Of a stretch of 64,000 nucleotides of DNA, positions 23,173 through 33,495 are shown in pieces. The stretch's first letter is position 1, and the number at the start of each line of letters is the position of its first letter. The notes under the pieces were generated by a model that searched no databases, was not told the origin of the DNA, and saw only the letters and a list, made by a program, of their open reading frames with translations. Both the position numbers and the translations under genes were made by a program. Source of the stretch: Typhlomys cinereus (Eukaryota; Chordata; Mammalia; Rodentia; Platacanthomyidae); the NCBI GenBank assembly GCA_023101885.1, contig JALPQD010000836.1, forward strand, positions 254,144-318,143, written 5' to 3'.

Positions 23173-24136
23173 AGTTCCCCTCTCTCCACATCCTCTCCAG
23201 CATTTGTTGTTGTTTGTATTGTATCCTGACCGGGGTGAGATGATATCTCAGGGAAGTTTTGATTTGCATTTCCCTGATGGCTAAGGAAGTGGAGCATTTT
23301 TTAAGATATTTGTTAGACATTTTAATTTCATCCCTGGTAAAGTTTCTTTTAAGTTCCAGGGCCCATTTTTTAATTGGGCCATTGGTTTCCTTGGTGTTTA
23401 GTTTTCTAAGTTCTTTGTGCACTCTGGACAGCAGAGTTCTATCAGATGTGTGGTTAGTGAAGATTTTCTCCCATTCTGTGGGTTGCCTTTGAGCTCGCGT
23501 TATAATCTCTTTATCTGAACAGAAGCTCTTTAATTTCACAAGATCCCAACTGTTGAGAGTTGGTAGCAGTGACTGTGCCATTGGATGTCTGTTTAGGAAC
23601 TGTTGGCCTAGCCCAATCAGCTCGAGGGAGTTCCCTATCCTTTCAACTATGGTTTTTATAGTCTCTGGCCTGATATCAAGGTCCTTGATCCATTTGGAAT
23701 TAAGTCTTGTACATAGTGACAAATACGGGTCCAGCTTTAATCTTCTGCATGTGGAGATCCAGTTTTGCCAGCACCATTTGTTGAAGATGCTGTTCTTTTT
23801 CCACTGGATTCTTTGGGCCCCTTTGTCAAAGACCAAATGGCTGTAATTTTGTGGGCTTATATCTGGGTCTTCAATCCTTATCCATTGATCTGTGTGTCTA
23901 TTTTGGAGCCAGTACCAGGCTGTCTTTATAACTATGGATTTGTAGTATAGACTAAGGTTTGGTATGGCAATACCTCCAGCTGTGTTTTTGTTACTCAGGA
24001 TTGTTTTTGCTATCCTGGGTCTTTTGTGCCTCCATATGAACTTTGAGATTGTTTGGTGAACTTTTTTGAAGAATTGCTTTGGGATTTTGATTGGTATAGC
24101 ATTGAATCTGTATATTGCCTTTGGTAGGATGGTCAT
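23090..24136 (-). pseudogene. L1 #2 ORF2 post-RT segment, long open frame
   Basis: The longest open frame in the window (348 codons) is L1 ORF2 sequence C-terminal to the RT. It carries [60 protein letters not shown] and [20 protein letters not shown]. After that it runs out of frame because of the 10-nt deletion, losing the cysteine motif. It lacks endonuclease and RT catalytic regions. The frame is open because the insertion is young, not because it is a host gene. Confidence 0.95.
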
Positions 24137-24183
24137 TTTTACGATGTTGATTCTGCCAATCCAGGAACCATCGTAAGCTTCTT

Positions 24184-24319
24184 AAAGCGTAGGTGTGATA
24201 ATATCATTAGGTAACTTTATTTGGAATTATTTGCATATCAGATCTTAAAACTTTACTGTCGGTAAAAAAAAGAGGCTTATGTAAAGAGTCAGACAGTAAA
24301 TATTTTATTTTTTTAATTA
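24184..24319. other. AT-rich spacer after L1 #2
   Basis: Short unique DNA following the second target-site copy. No feature is seen. Confidence 0.3.
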
Positions 24320-24800
24320 ACTAATTTATTTGGGTGCATGTGTACGTCTGTGTGTCTCTGAGGGCACTATGTGTGCCTGTGGAGGCCCAAGAGTGATTTA
24401 GGATATCGTCCTGACTTGCTCTACCTCCTCTTGGCTTTCGTCTGGAGTTTCCCAGGCTCCACCTTCCAGGGCAGGAAGTCCAGGCCACTTCCATTTCTAC
24501 CTGATGTTTTTTTTTTTCTCAGTCATACAATCTTAATAAGTACCCCCTCACCATCCTCTTCCTCCCTCCTCCTCCCCTCCCAAATTCCCCCTTGTACTCT
24601 CCCCCCCTTTCCCCTTTCCTTTCACTCCCCTCCCACCGTCCCCTTTGCCCAGTGCCTCCCCCTTCCTCCCTCCCATCCCCTGGAGAAACCTTTTTGTGTG
24701 AATGCACCTAATGTTTTTTAATGTGAGGTCTGGGATCAGAACTCAGGTCCTTCTGCTTGTGAGGCAGGGTCTTAACCCCTGAGTCATCTCTGCAGCCCGC
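24320..24800 (-). repeat. tRNA-headed SINE, antisense, interrupted by an L1 fragment
   Basis: The body complement (gagggcactatgtgtgcctg, ggagtttcccaggctccac, catttctacctgatg) stops at 24,506. The head complement (gtctgggatcagaactcagg; aacccctgagtcatctctg) resumes after about 24,719. Confidence 0.85.
24507..24718 (-). mobile_element. L1 3' UTR-only insertion (about 0.2 kb) inside a SINE
   Basis: A T-run followed by the complement of the L1 3' end (cagtcatacaatcttaataag) and the C-rich 3' UTR. ACCTGATGTTTTT (24,499) and ACCTAATGTTTTT (24,706) flank it as a near-perfect duplication. This is an extremely 5'-truncated L1 integration. Confidence 0.88.
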
Positions 24801-24824
24801 AGACAGTAAATATTTCAGACTTTG

Positions 24825-25245
24825 TTTTTTTTTTTTTAATTTTTTAAAAATTTTAGGCCACGCAGAGTTCCTATGACATACTCTGTTTTCATTTATACCT
24901 ACATAATTAGTTTTGTTTATATGCACAAACATAAATACTTAGAGTCTTTGTGTATGTGTGGCTCGTGGCTGTGTGCAAGGGCAGGTAGTGTGTGGAGGCC
25001 AGAGCTCAACCTGGGGTCGCATTCCTCAGGAACTGTTCATGTGGCTGCTAGGGACCAAAACCAAGGTCTTTTGCTTGCTGGTCAAGTGTTCTGCCTCTGC
25101 GCTAAATCCCCAACTTTATGACCTTGTTTTCTGAGTCAGGATCTCTCACTGATTCCATGAGATAACTTGGCCAGCAAGCCCTAGGGATCCTCCTGAATTA
25201 GCCTCCTAGGTGCCGGGTTACAGGTGTGTGTTACTACACCCAGCA
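24825..25245 (-). repeat. SINE pair, antisense (tRNA-SINE then B1-like; possible B4)
   Basis: A T/A-rich start (24,825-24,855). Then ggaggccagagctcaacctg and a head complement (tctgcctctgcgctaaatcc), followed by B1-like complement (gagtcaggatctctcactg; ggtgccgggttacaggtgtg). Confidence 0.65.
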
Positions 25246-25254
25246 GCTTTTGTT

Positions 25255-25425
25255 AATTTTTAAAATTTAATTTTTAGAGTTTTCTTAATGTTGCATATAT
25301 AAATATAGTGAATTTATGATGTTTTCACTGCTTCGTTCCCCAATGCCATTTTCCCTCCTTTTCCCCTTATAACCCTTCATCCCCCTGTCACACACCCTCC
25401 TATTTTGAAATCTTTTTACTTGTGT
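25255..25425 (-). mobile_element. Old L1 3' UTR fragment, antisense
   Basis: ttgcatatataaatatagtg and the pyrimidine-rich ttttccctccttttcccctt resemble the complement of an old rodent L1 3' UTR. Short and without ORF2. Confidence 0.5.
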
Positions 25426-25429
25426 GGCT

Positions 25430-25477
25430 TAGGGTGTTTTATTTTTGTTTGTTTTTAGTATCTATTTCTGTGTGTGC

Positions 25478-25530
<53 letters not shown>

Positions 25531-25722
25531 TGTGCGTGCGTGCTTGCATGCCTGCGTGCATATCATATATGAAGGTCAAAGGACAGCTCACATATATGAA
25601 GGTCAAAGGACAGCCTGCAGGAGTCAGTTCACTTCTTCCACCTTGTTGCTTCTGGGATCAAACTCAGGTTGTTAGGCCTGGTGGCAAGTACCTTTACCTA
25701 CAAGCTATTTTGATGGCCTCAC
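25430..25722 (-). repeat. tRNA-derived SINE, antisense, with (TG)n and a 27 bp internal duplication
   Basis: (TG)n about 25,477-25,535, then a direct duplication (27 bp period starting at 25,564 and 25,591), tgggatcaaactcaggttgt and ctacaagctattttgatggc. The duplicated unit contains aggtcaaaggaca. Confidence 0.8.
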
Positions 25723-26019
25723 TTCAGGTTTGGAGGGAAAAAAAATCCTCCCCCATTTCCTCACCGAACACAAATCAGCAAATGTAATCAATAGCAGGGT
25801 GTTGTGACATCCAAAAGACGACTGGACATGTTGGCGATAACGTGTTAACATGATCAAAATGTATCTGAGGGTGGGCTTTATCTTTCTGCTTCCTTTACAA
25901 GGCAGCATTCAGTATTAAGTATGATTACCTGAAAGCTTGTCAGCAGTGGGCGTAGGCTAGCTGCCGAGCAGCCTTCTCCTTCCTATCATCCTTCTCACAA
26001 ACTCAATCCAGCAAAAGGT
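25723..26019. other. Unassigned sequence
   Basis: No supported feature. Confidence 0.3.
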
Positions 26020-26086
26020 TGGGGACAGCTCACAAGTCAGCTTGCAAGGCGGAGACTTTAACCGCTGAGCCATCTCTCCAGCCCAC
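26020..26086 (-). repeat. SINE head fragment, antisense
   Basis: cttgcaaggcggagacttta, then accgctgagccatctctcc, is the complement of a tRNA-headed SINE start. The body is missing. Confidence 0.75.
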
Positions 26087-26599
26087 GTAAGACTGATCAT
26101 TTCTCATAGTACTGTTTCCAACAGCTATCCTAGTGTATTTCCTCTAGAAAAAACACATCCGAGTGAAATCAGCAATAAAGATTTTCTAACAGATCCTCCA
26201 AATATGTGCTTTCAGTGTTAGTCTGTGCAGAGCATTAGGACTTGAACAGGCTGGAAAATACATGGAGACCCAAAGTAAAAACAGTACAACAAGGCACAAG
26301 ACATTCCCAAACAGACTTTGCTCCCAGTGGAATATTAACACTCTTCTCAAGCTCACCAGAGGGTTAGGTAAATATTCTTGCAACACCAAAACCAAAAAGC
26401 ACTGCTATCATACAAAAACAAAATCCCTAGGAGACAAGTTCCAAGCAGGATGAAGCAAGCTAATCCATTTCATTAGGTTTAGCACGTAAGGAATCCAGTC
26501 AGGAGAGGTCCCAGACATCTCTTAGGAATCATGCAAAAACAACACCACTCTAAAGTTCACTTTAAATGGCATATAGGGGTATTTTATGAAGTGCTCATT
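26087..26599. other. Unassigned sequence
   Basis: No repeat or gene evidence. Short frames on both strands have no recognised motif. Confidence 0.3.
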
Positions 26600-26955
26600 T
26601 TGCATCTTTTTTATTTTTTATTTTTATGTATACATGCATGTTTGCATGTTCGTGTGCAGGTGGGTATGCACATGTGTATGTGGAATTTGCAGGTTGATAT
26701 CAGGAATCATCTTTGATTGTGCTTCCAGATTATTTAGGATGGGGTCTTTCATCAAACCCAGTGCTTGCTGATAAAGCTAAGTCTCAGTTGCCAACTTGCT
26801 CTGAGGAATTACCAGTCTCCACCTTCTGAGGTTGAATTGTTGGTGGGCCACCATGCCCATCTGACATTTATACCTGGGAACTTGGGATTCAAACTCCAGT
26901 CCTCTTGCTTGTGTGGCAAGTGTTTTAAGTAATGAGTCATCTCTCTAGCCCTATT
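26600..26955 (-). repeat. B4-type SINE, antisense
   Basis: Tail complement with TATG/CATG units, gcaggttgatatcaggaatc, a B1-like core (ggatggggtctttcatcaaac; gtgggccaccatgcccatc) and a head complement (taatgagtcatctctctagc). Confidence 0.8.
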
Positions 26956-27594
26956 TTTGCACCTTCTCATGAGAAAAAAATATTAACTATCCAGAATCAA
27001 CCAATCACCTATTATAATTATTAAATGAATTCTAATTCCATTAGAAATGCTTTACACAGTCAGACCAGATAAAAGATTCCAGTTGTTTATCTTCCTTCTA
27101 TAATAGGAGTTCTTCCCATTTTTGTGAGAACTATGAAAATGTATGTGAAGTTGCTTAGTACTGTATCATACTTAACAAGTACTTAGGAAATGCTAGATAT
27201 TACCAAATGTTAAATGTTACTTAGATAACTAGGTATGGTTGGTATTTGTTTTCTTTTGCAAATAGGGAAACAGTTCTGTTACATTCATATCATAATTAAG
27301 TAACCATAACCATTTATGGTAACAGATAATCTTGATAATAGTTTGGGCACAAAATAGAATATGTGTAATATCTGTAAAATGTGTAATTTCTATGCCATTG
27401 GACAGGTCAGGAAATGGAAGCTTAGTCAAATCAGTTGTATGCTTAATTTATGAAAGATACTGTGTTGCTAGAATATTTTATTTTCTCACTTAATTATATT
27501 TTAACACAACTGGTTGTTTTGTCCCCATAAGAGCTTTCTTTTTAAAAACACATTAAAATTTTATTTATTTTTTTAAACACATTAAAATTATTTT
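26956..27594. other. Unassigned AT-rich sequence
   Basis: No supported feature. Confidence 0.3.
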
Positions 27595-27945
27595 TCCCTT
27601 ATATTCATATGTGTCTGGGCACATGCAAATTTGTGTGTGTGTGTTTACGTGTAAGTGGACACAGATGAGTGTGTTATGTGTATAGAGGTCTGAGATTGAT
27701 ACTGAGAATCATTCTTAGTCATTCTTCTACTTTATTCTTTTGAGAACTAATTAATTTAAACCAGAGCTCATCTATAGTGTAGTCTGGCTAGCCAGCTTGC
27801 TTAGACAATTCCCAAGCCTTTTGGGACTAGACTTTTAGGTGGGCTGCCATGTCCACCCAGCATTTTACCTAGTTTCCAAGTGCTTATATTCTGGTTCATG
27901 TGTCAAGCACTTTAACCACTGAACTGTCGTCTCTCTAGCCCATAA
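27595..27945 (-). repeat. B4-type SINE, antisense
   Basis: tatagaggtctgagattgat, a B1-like core (gagctcatctatagtgtagtc; ggtgggctgccatgtccac) and a head complement (aaccactgaactgtcgtctc). Confidence 0.8.
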
Positions 27946-28439
27946 AGGCTTTATTTTCATTAAGTGCATTAAAAATTAAATCATTCACTTCTGAACTGAT
28001 TTTTTATTATAAACATCATGCATACATATACAAATAGACATGCATTACAGTTCATTATTTATACTAACAAAGGAATAGGGCCAATTTTAAAAGGCAGTGA
28101 AAACATTCTAGATCTCAGTTGTTTGCTCCTTGTGTAGGAAGGACACTTTGCTTTCGAAGATATTTCACCTGTAAATGTGGGGCTTCTTCCTCCTTTGCCT
28201 TTTACTTTGGGGATAAGTGATGAAGGAAAAGAGATTTTGGTGCACTTTAAAAACTACTTGTCTCACAGGAAAAGTTGTAAATACACCAAACATTACACAA
28301 AAGTATTTTCGGATTTCCTCAGGAACATATTTCCCAAATCACAGTTTAAAAAAAAAAAAAGAAGGAGAAGAAGAAAATAATTGCAAGATTATGTAGCTAT
28401 TTGAACTTTTTATAAGGAATTTTGTAAGAATATTCACAT
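27946..28439. other. Unassigned AT-rich sequence
   Basis: No supported feature. Ends with a short A-rich/AAG patch near 28,350-28,380. Confidence 0.3.
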
Positions 28440-28880
28440 TAGGTCAGGATGTGTCCCAACTTGTTAGAGTGCTTGCTGAGCATGCCGCAGTTTGACTTTG
28501 ATCCTTAGTAATGCTTGTAATCCCAGAACTCAGGAAGAGGAGGTTAGGAGGATCAAAAATTAAAGACCATGTATAGATAAGTGATTTCCAAACCATTCTG
28601 GGAAATAGCATACCCTGTCTCAAAAATCAATTAATTAAAATAGCAAAAATATCACTTGTTTATGTCTTAAATGAGTAACTAATAAATAGGAACAACTTAA
28701 GACTGATTCCCGATATGGTTGTGACTCCTGTAATCCTAATATCTGGAGGTTAAGCAAAGAAGAGAAGATCAACCCAGGCTGACTACTTACTAAATTTGAG
28801 GCTGTATAGAAGATCCTGTCTCTAAAACCACAAAGGGGACAACAAACAAACAAGAACAACAACAAAAAACTGAAAACGTC
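28440..28880 (+). repeat. Two degraded B4/B1 SINEs, sense
   Basis: Positions 28,440-28,635: an ID-like head (gagtgcttgctgagcatgcc), then gtaatcccagaactcaggaag and a caaaaatcaattaatt tail. Positions 28,690-28,880: gtgactcctgtaatcctaat, ttaagcaaagaagagaagatc and an AAC-rich tail. Confidence 0.65.
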
Positions 28881-29284
28881 TGGGTATCCTAAGTACAGTC
28901 TGCTCAAGCTGATTGGGGCTCTTCAGGAATTTCTTGCAAAATGACTATTTTCTTGCTTTTTAAATTTTCGCAAGCAATTAGTACATAATATATTCATCAA
29001 ACTTAAGAGACTGCTCAGGCAGAATTTCTCTCTTGCTTAGGCAGTTGGGTTACAACAGGCTGGTTCAGTTATGTAGTACTGATATTCATCACGAGAGTTC
29101 ACCTACAAAAATACATGATGCAAAACAGATTCCTTTATGAAAACATTAGTATATGGTCAAAATGTCCTACCTGGTAAGAAAGAAATGAGTGAAAGAAATG
29201 AGTATCACATCATTTTCCTGTAACATTAGGACGCTATTAGTTACAATAGTATCTTTCAAATGATACATGTTTTCACTTAGGATT
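28881..29284. other. Unassigned sequence
   Basis: No supported feature. gaaagaaatgag is repeated directly at about 29,178-29,202. Confidence 0.3.
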
Positions 29285-29434
29285 AAAAGTCAGTACAGGC
29301 ACAGCTCAGTGGTGTATTTTGTGCTTAGCATGTGGAAATAATCATGCAAAAACAACCTAAAACACAAATTGGTCAGATGTGTGGCTCAGTGGTAAACCTT
29401 TCACAAAACGGAAGAGAGCAAAAACAAAAAAAGG

Positions 29435-29470
<36 letters not shown>
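29285..29470 (+). repeat. ID-like fragments and (TG)n
   Basis: caggcacagctcagtggtgt and gatgtgtggctcagtggtaa are two ID-like SINE starts. A (TG)n microsatellite follows at about 29,435-29,468. Confidence 0.55.
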
Positions 29471-30029
29471 ACATCCCACACACTAACCACAAATAGTATC
29501 TCCAGAGAGTCTTTAATCATTAAGTTAGTTGGAAGTCCAAGGATTTGTGACATTTAGCAAGTCATTATGCTAGTTGTGTGAATTATTTCATAATACATCT
29601 TAATAAAAGTTAATTGAGTGTGGTCATAAGAACACTGTCACATCTGAGACCTTATTTACAGCCAAGCCCTGTGCTTGGTAGCGGGTAGTTCTTATAAGCT
29701 CAGTATAATATATTCCTCTTTTATCCCCAGATCACAAAGAGATAGAAATATTCTGTGATAAAGAATGTGTATGGACAGATGACCACCGCCTTTGATTTGG
29801 TATCTATTCTGGTTTCACGGGGGAGGGGGACATAGCTTTGTCTACGACCAAGAAAACAGGAAATACAAGGGCTCTGCAAAGAGAAGGCATTAGGAAATTG
29901 GAGAACAGTGGACTAGAGGAGAAAATTATAGCAACAGATTACTGTGTCAGACCCTCCGTGGATGACGCTGTTTCGGAAATAGGCTTGTCTGCACAGAAAA
30001 ATCCCCGTCTGAGGGAAGGGACAGCTTTT
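29471..30029. other. Low-copy sequence leading into CpG-enriched region
   Basis: No repeat is recognised. A 70-codon plus-strand frame (29,838-30,050) lies upstream of the CpG-enriched segment but has no recognisable motif. Confidence 0.3.
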
Positions 30030-30256
30030 ATGAAAAGAGGGCTTAATTGAAGAGGCAGAGCGGCGGGGAGGGCGGGGGGACTCTCAGAGGATAGGGTCTC
30101 GTAGGTGGTCTGAGGTGGGGAAAGGGAATTGCAGGAAAGGGAAGCTGAAGCAATTGGTGGTCTGTGCGTGCGTAAGCAAACTCCAGGGCTCGTCCTAGGT
30201 CGCCTGTTCAGAAAATGGCTGCATTAGCATGACCTGAGGGTGGGGTTTGGGCCCTC

Positions 30257-30264
30257 TGACGTCA
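30257..30264. promoter_or_regulatory. Perfect CRE (TGACGTCA)
   Basis: The full palindromic CREB/ATF site is embedded in gccctctgacgtcaaaagg within the CpG-enriched segment. An identical octamer is in the main island at 59,928. Confidence 0.75.
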
Positions 30265-30797
30265 AAAGGACGCCCCAGCCATTAGACAGCTCTGTTGCTC
30301 CAAGTGAGGGGAGGGGGCGCGCGGTTTCAACCGGTTTGAGCCAGATAAGGCTTCTTCCTCAAAATTCCTTAAAAAAAAAAAAAAGCTTAAAACAATCGTT
30401 ACCTAGGTGACGGAGCATCAGAGCCCTTTTTTTTTTTCCTTCAGTAAGGATAGCAGGGGTCCATTCAGGTTTTCTCTGCTGCATTTCAAATGTATGGGTG
30501 TGATCTTAGATTTTTAAATTTTAAAACTTGGAAGAGAGAACGGCACTAGCCTGTTAAAGATAAAACACTGTTAATTTCATTATGGGGACCAGGAAAGGCC
30601 GGTTTTCTTTCAATACTTAATATTCTGTTTCACTCTTGGCACAGATGAGTTATCTCTCTCCACCAGGGAATTCTTTAGTTCTCTCCCGACATTGGTCGTT
30701 CTGAAAAAACGAATTTTGGAGACCGCGCTGACCCGGGTGGGCTCGGGGTTCAGGGCCCCCGAGGCTGCGCATCCCCAGCCCCCACTGCAGACGCCGG

Positions 30798-30811
30798 CGG
30801 CGCGGTGGCAC
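30798..30811 (+). promoter_or_regulatory. CTCF-like core motif
   Basis: CGGCGCGGTGGCAC agrees with the CTCF core CCGCGNGGNGGCAG at all but two positions. A motif match only; occupancy is unknown. Confidence 0.35.
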
Positions 30812-31273
30812 CTGTGCATGCGCCCGGGTTATAAATCAGACGTTTCCATGACTACCCCTCAGGTTCCATAGTTTACTCAAATGGCTGGGAGTAATCGGAA
30901 AAACAGTTTACTTACAGGAGTGTTTTTTGTTTTGTTTTAAACAGGAGGTAGCACTTAGGAACAGGCAGCTGCCAGAGGTGCACCCCGTAAGACGTGGCGG
31001 GGCAGCGCTGCCTTCCCACCTGTTTAGCAGGGCAGAAGTTCTAGGGTGTTATAAATCTAAACGACTAAAATCACTGGCCTTCACTACCTAAGTCTCTCCC
31101 CCTCCCCGCGCCCGGGACGGGATTTATCTTTGTTTCAAGACTTTGGCGCTTTCCTTCTAGACGGGAGCGGGTACGTGGTCGTGCCTCGAGGTGGGGACAA
31201 GGCAGGCAATGGCGGGGATCCCGCGGTGCCAGCGTGTGCTTTGGGAGGCCGTAGCTCTCGGGGCGCCACGGAT

Positions 31274-31407
31274 CGTGCACAACTGGGGGGCTGCAGCCAT
31301 GTGCAGCGGACGCGGTGGTTCGTGCACAATTGGGGGGCCGCAGCGCTGCAGGAACTGTGGCTCTTGCACAGCTGAAGGGGTTGCAGCCTTATGCAGCGGG
31401 AGGTCCT
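31274..31407 (+). repeat. Degenerate three-copy tandem repeat (47 and 42 bp spacing)
   Basis: Units begin at 31,274, 31,321 and 31,363 with sYtgcaca, then a G-run, then gcagc. Units 1 and 3 both continue to tgcagcgg. The array is GC-rich and lies in the right-hand CpG patch. Confidence 0.75.
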
Positions 31408-31520
31408 CAGAGGCCGGCCTGGACATGCTAAACTCTCCACCAGGTCCCCACGTTCGCTCGGAAACACGCGTTTTCAATAGATTGCAAACGGGAAAAGGGT
31501 CGGTAAAGGTTGTTTCCTTC

Positions 31521-32075
31521 TTTAAGCGCTAATGGCAGACTGGAACAAGCCCTTAGCCAACATTACCCGTCTCTTTAATGTAGGCTAACCAAATCTGTCT
31601 CAGGAAAACAATTCGGAGCCTGAAATTGTTGTTGAAGCACACTGTTGATCGGGCAAACCTATGAGAGAAGATGTTATTATGCTTTGTACTGCTGTAAAGT
31701 TCAAGGCTCAGGTTGCCAGTAAGTGAATTCTGGACACCACCTTCATTCCCAGTATACTGGAATCAGGTTTTTGTTTTTGTGTTTTTTTTTTTTAATTTGT
31801 TCTTTTTGTTTTGTTTTTGTTTTGGTCAGAGTCTCAACCAGCTTTCTACCATTAAACTAACCCTCAACCCCATAGAATTTTGTTTTTAAAGCAATCATTG
31901 AATAATCATTCTGATTTCTCTTCAAAACCTTCCAAATATTATTATTAGTGGTAGTAGCAGGGGTGGCAGTAAATAACAAGAAATAGCGGTATTATTTCTT
32001 GGTGGCCCTGGAATGAAACCCAGGACTTCTTGCTAAGTGGGAGCTTCCACTTTGCTACACTTCCTTCTGAAATTG
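31521..32075. other. Mostly unassigned; T-rich patch and ID-like fragment
   Basis: Positions 31,765-31,825 are T/TTTTG-rich and followed by a possible ID complement (31,830-31,870). Positions 31,990-32,070 resemble an antisense ID (gaatgaaacccaggacttct; gctacacttccttc). Confidence 0.45.
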
Positions 32076-32610
32076 TAAATGCAAGCAAAATCTGAGTGCC
32101 TTCAGCTTAGCTTTTATGGTGACTAATCAGTATAACTATTTCTACACTCAGTGGTTTCGAAGATGAGCTTAGGATCACCACTGTGTTTGCTTTGAGCAAG
32201 TAATCCCAGCAGTTATTTACATAGCTTCTGAGAATCAGACTATGTATTTGTTAGGCTCTTTGAGAAAAACAGGAAAAAAAAAACCTATATAGCAAGCTAG
32301 TGTTAAAAGAGTTTTTTAAAAGAAATTGTCTTATATCAGATAATTTGTTGGTGAATCCCTGCTGAGTTCCTGTCAGCACATAAACCACTCATGTCAGGTA
32401 TGTCTCAGCAAAGATGCTGCGTCGTTTTATAGTGTTCGCATTTGGCTTCTGAGTTAAGCTAAATTATTAGAATTATAGGAGCAAGGTTAATATGTGCGTT
32501 CATTAGTTCTTTCTGTGAGTCACCATAACTCAATGACTTTCGGAATAGTTTCATTTTTATCAAATCTATGTAATTAATACAATTAATACAATTAATCAGA
32601 TATGAAAGGA
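32076..32610. other. Unassigned AT-rich sequence
   Basis: Contains a short aattaataca tandem near 32,571-32,596. No gene. Confidence 0.35.
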
Positions 32611-32611
32611 A

Positions 32612-32970
32612 AATAGTAAGGGCTTGAGGAGATGGTTTAGTGTACAGAAGTATTTGCATTAAGACTTGAGTTTGTATCCTCAGCACACACTAGAAGTTCA
32701 CAGCTGGAACCCAGCCGAAGCTGAAGGTTCCAGGATTGGAGAAGAGACTCTGGGGGTGGGGGGAAAGAGGGGAAGAAAAAAAAAGGAAAGAAAGAAAAGG
32801 AAGAAAAGAAGGAAGCAGGAGAGTTAAAGGAAAAAAGATCGAGCAAGTCAATGGCTCTTTTCCTCTTGTACAGTCACAGGTGAGGTTTTTGCAGGCATGT
32901 GTGCACACAGGCACATACATACATACAAAACACATGCACGCGCATACAGATAAAAAGAAAGAAAATGCAT
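32612..32970 (+). repeat. tRNA-derived SINE, sense, with internal purine tract
   Basis: Head gggcttgaggagatggttta, gacttgagtttgtatcctca, then a purine tract (32,755-32,840) and a CATA/CA-rich tail (32,900-32,950). Confidence 0.65.
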
Positions 32971-33495
32971 GAATGTGTTCAAAATATTGAACAGAGTTCT
33001 CTCCATATGAGAGATGGTCTTCAAATCTGTGTGTCTTAGTATTATACCTGGTCAAGTCAAGTCTGAAGGACATTGTTAGAACAGTTGGCACAATCAGATC
33101 CAGACGATGATCTTTGCTCGCTCTGGACTATTAACTGACCCCGAGACAGACCTCTTCTTGAGAGGGCATAGCTGGTATGGGCATGCTTATGCTTTATTCT
33201 TCTCTTCTGGGCGTTACTGTACTTTCTGAACTTGAGCTTCAGAGCTGGGAAAGTTGAGTTCTTTGGTATTTAACACAAAGTGCCCTGTATGAAATAATTA
33301 GGCAAAAAACAGTTCTGGTGTTTCAGAATCAGAGGAAAGGTGCATGAAACTGAAGGAAAAGGTGGATGTTGCCACATCATACAAAGTGCTGTTTGCTGAG
33401 GACTTAGAAACAGGAGTGTTTCTTTCATTTTTAATAATGCTTAGAGTAAGCTTAAATCATATATATCATCTTCAAACTTTATATTTTTAAGAAAA
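32971..33495. other. Unassigned sequence
   Basis: No supported feature. Confidence 0.3.

Larger units (their letters stand above)
21684..24183 (-). mobile_element. L1 LINE #2, antisense, 5' truncated, with 15 bp TSD
   Basis: The insertion is bounded by identical CATCGTAAGCTTCTT at 21,684-21,698 and 24,169-24,183. From the left it has a T-run, about 55 bp of non-L1 sequence, a second T-run (about 21,761-21,769), the 3' UTR complement and then ORF2 complement up to ttctgccaatccaggaac. It lacks the 5' UTR, ORF1 and most of the RT. The two T-runs suggest a 3' transduction. It is very similar to L1 #1 but less broken. Confidence 0.95.
30030..31520. promoter_or_regulatory. CpG-enriched element with CRE: candidate alternative promoter or enhancer
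   Basis: CpG frequency rises sharply over otherwise CpG-poor DNA, in patches at 30,055-30,350, 30,715-30,830 and 31,090-31,500. The segment holds a perfect CRE palindrome, a TGACG half site (30,408), a CTCF-like core, TATA-like motifs (30,829; 31,050), a GATA-like agataa (30,342) and no interspersed repeat. No convincing exon was found. Direction is undetermined. It could be an upstream promoter of the gene starting near 59.95 kb, a lncRNA promoter, or an enhancer. Confidence 0.6.
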
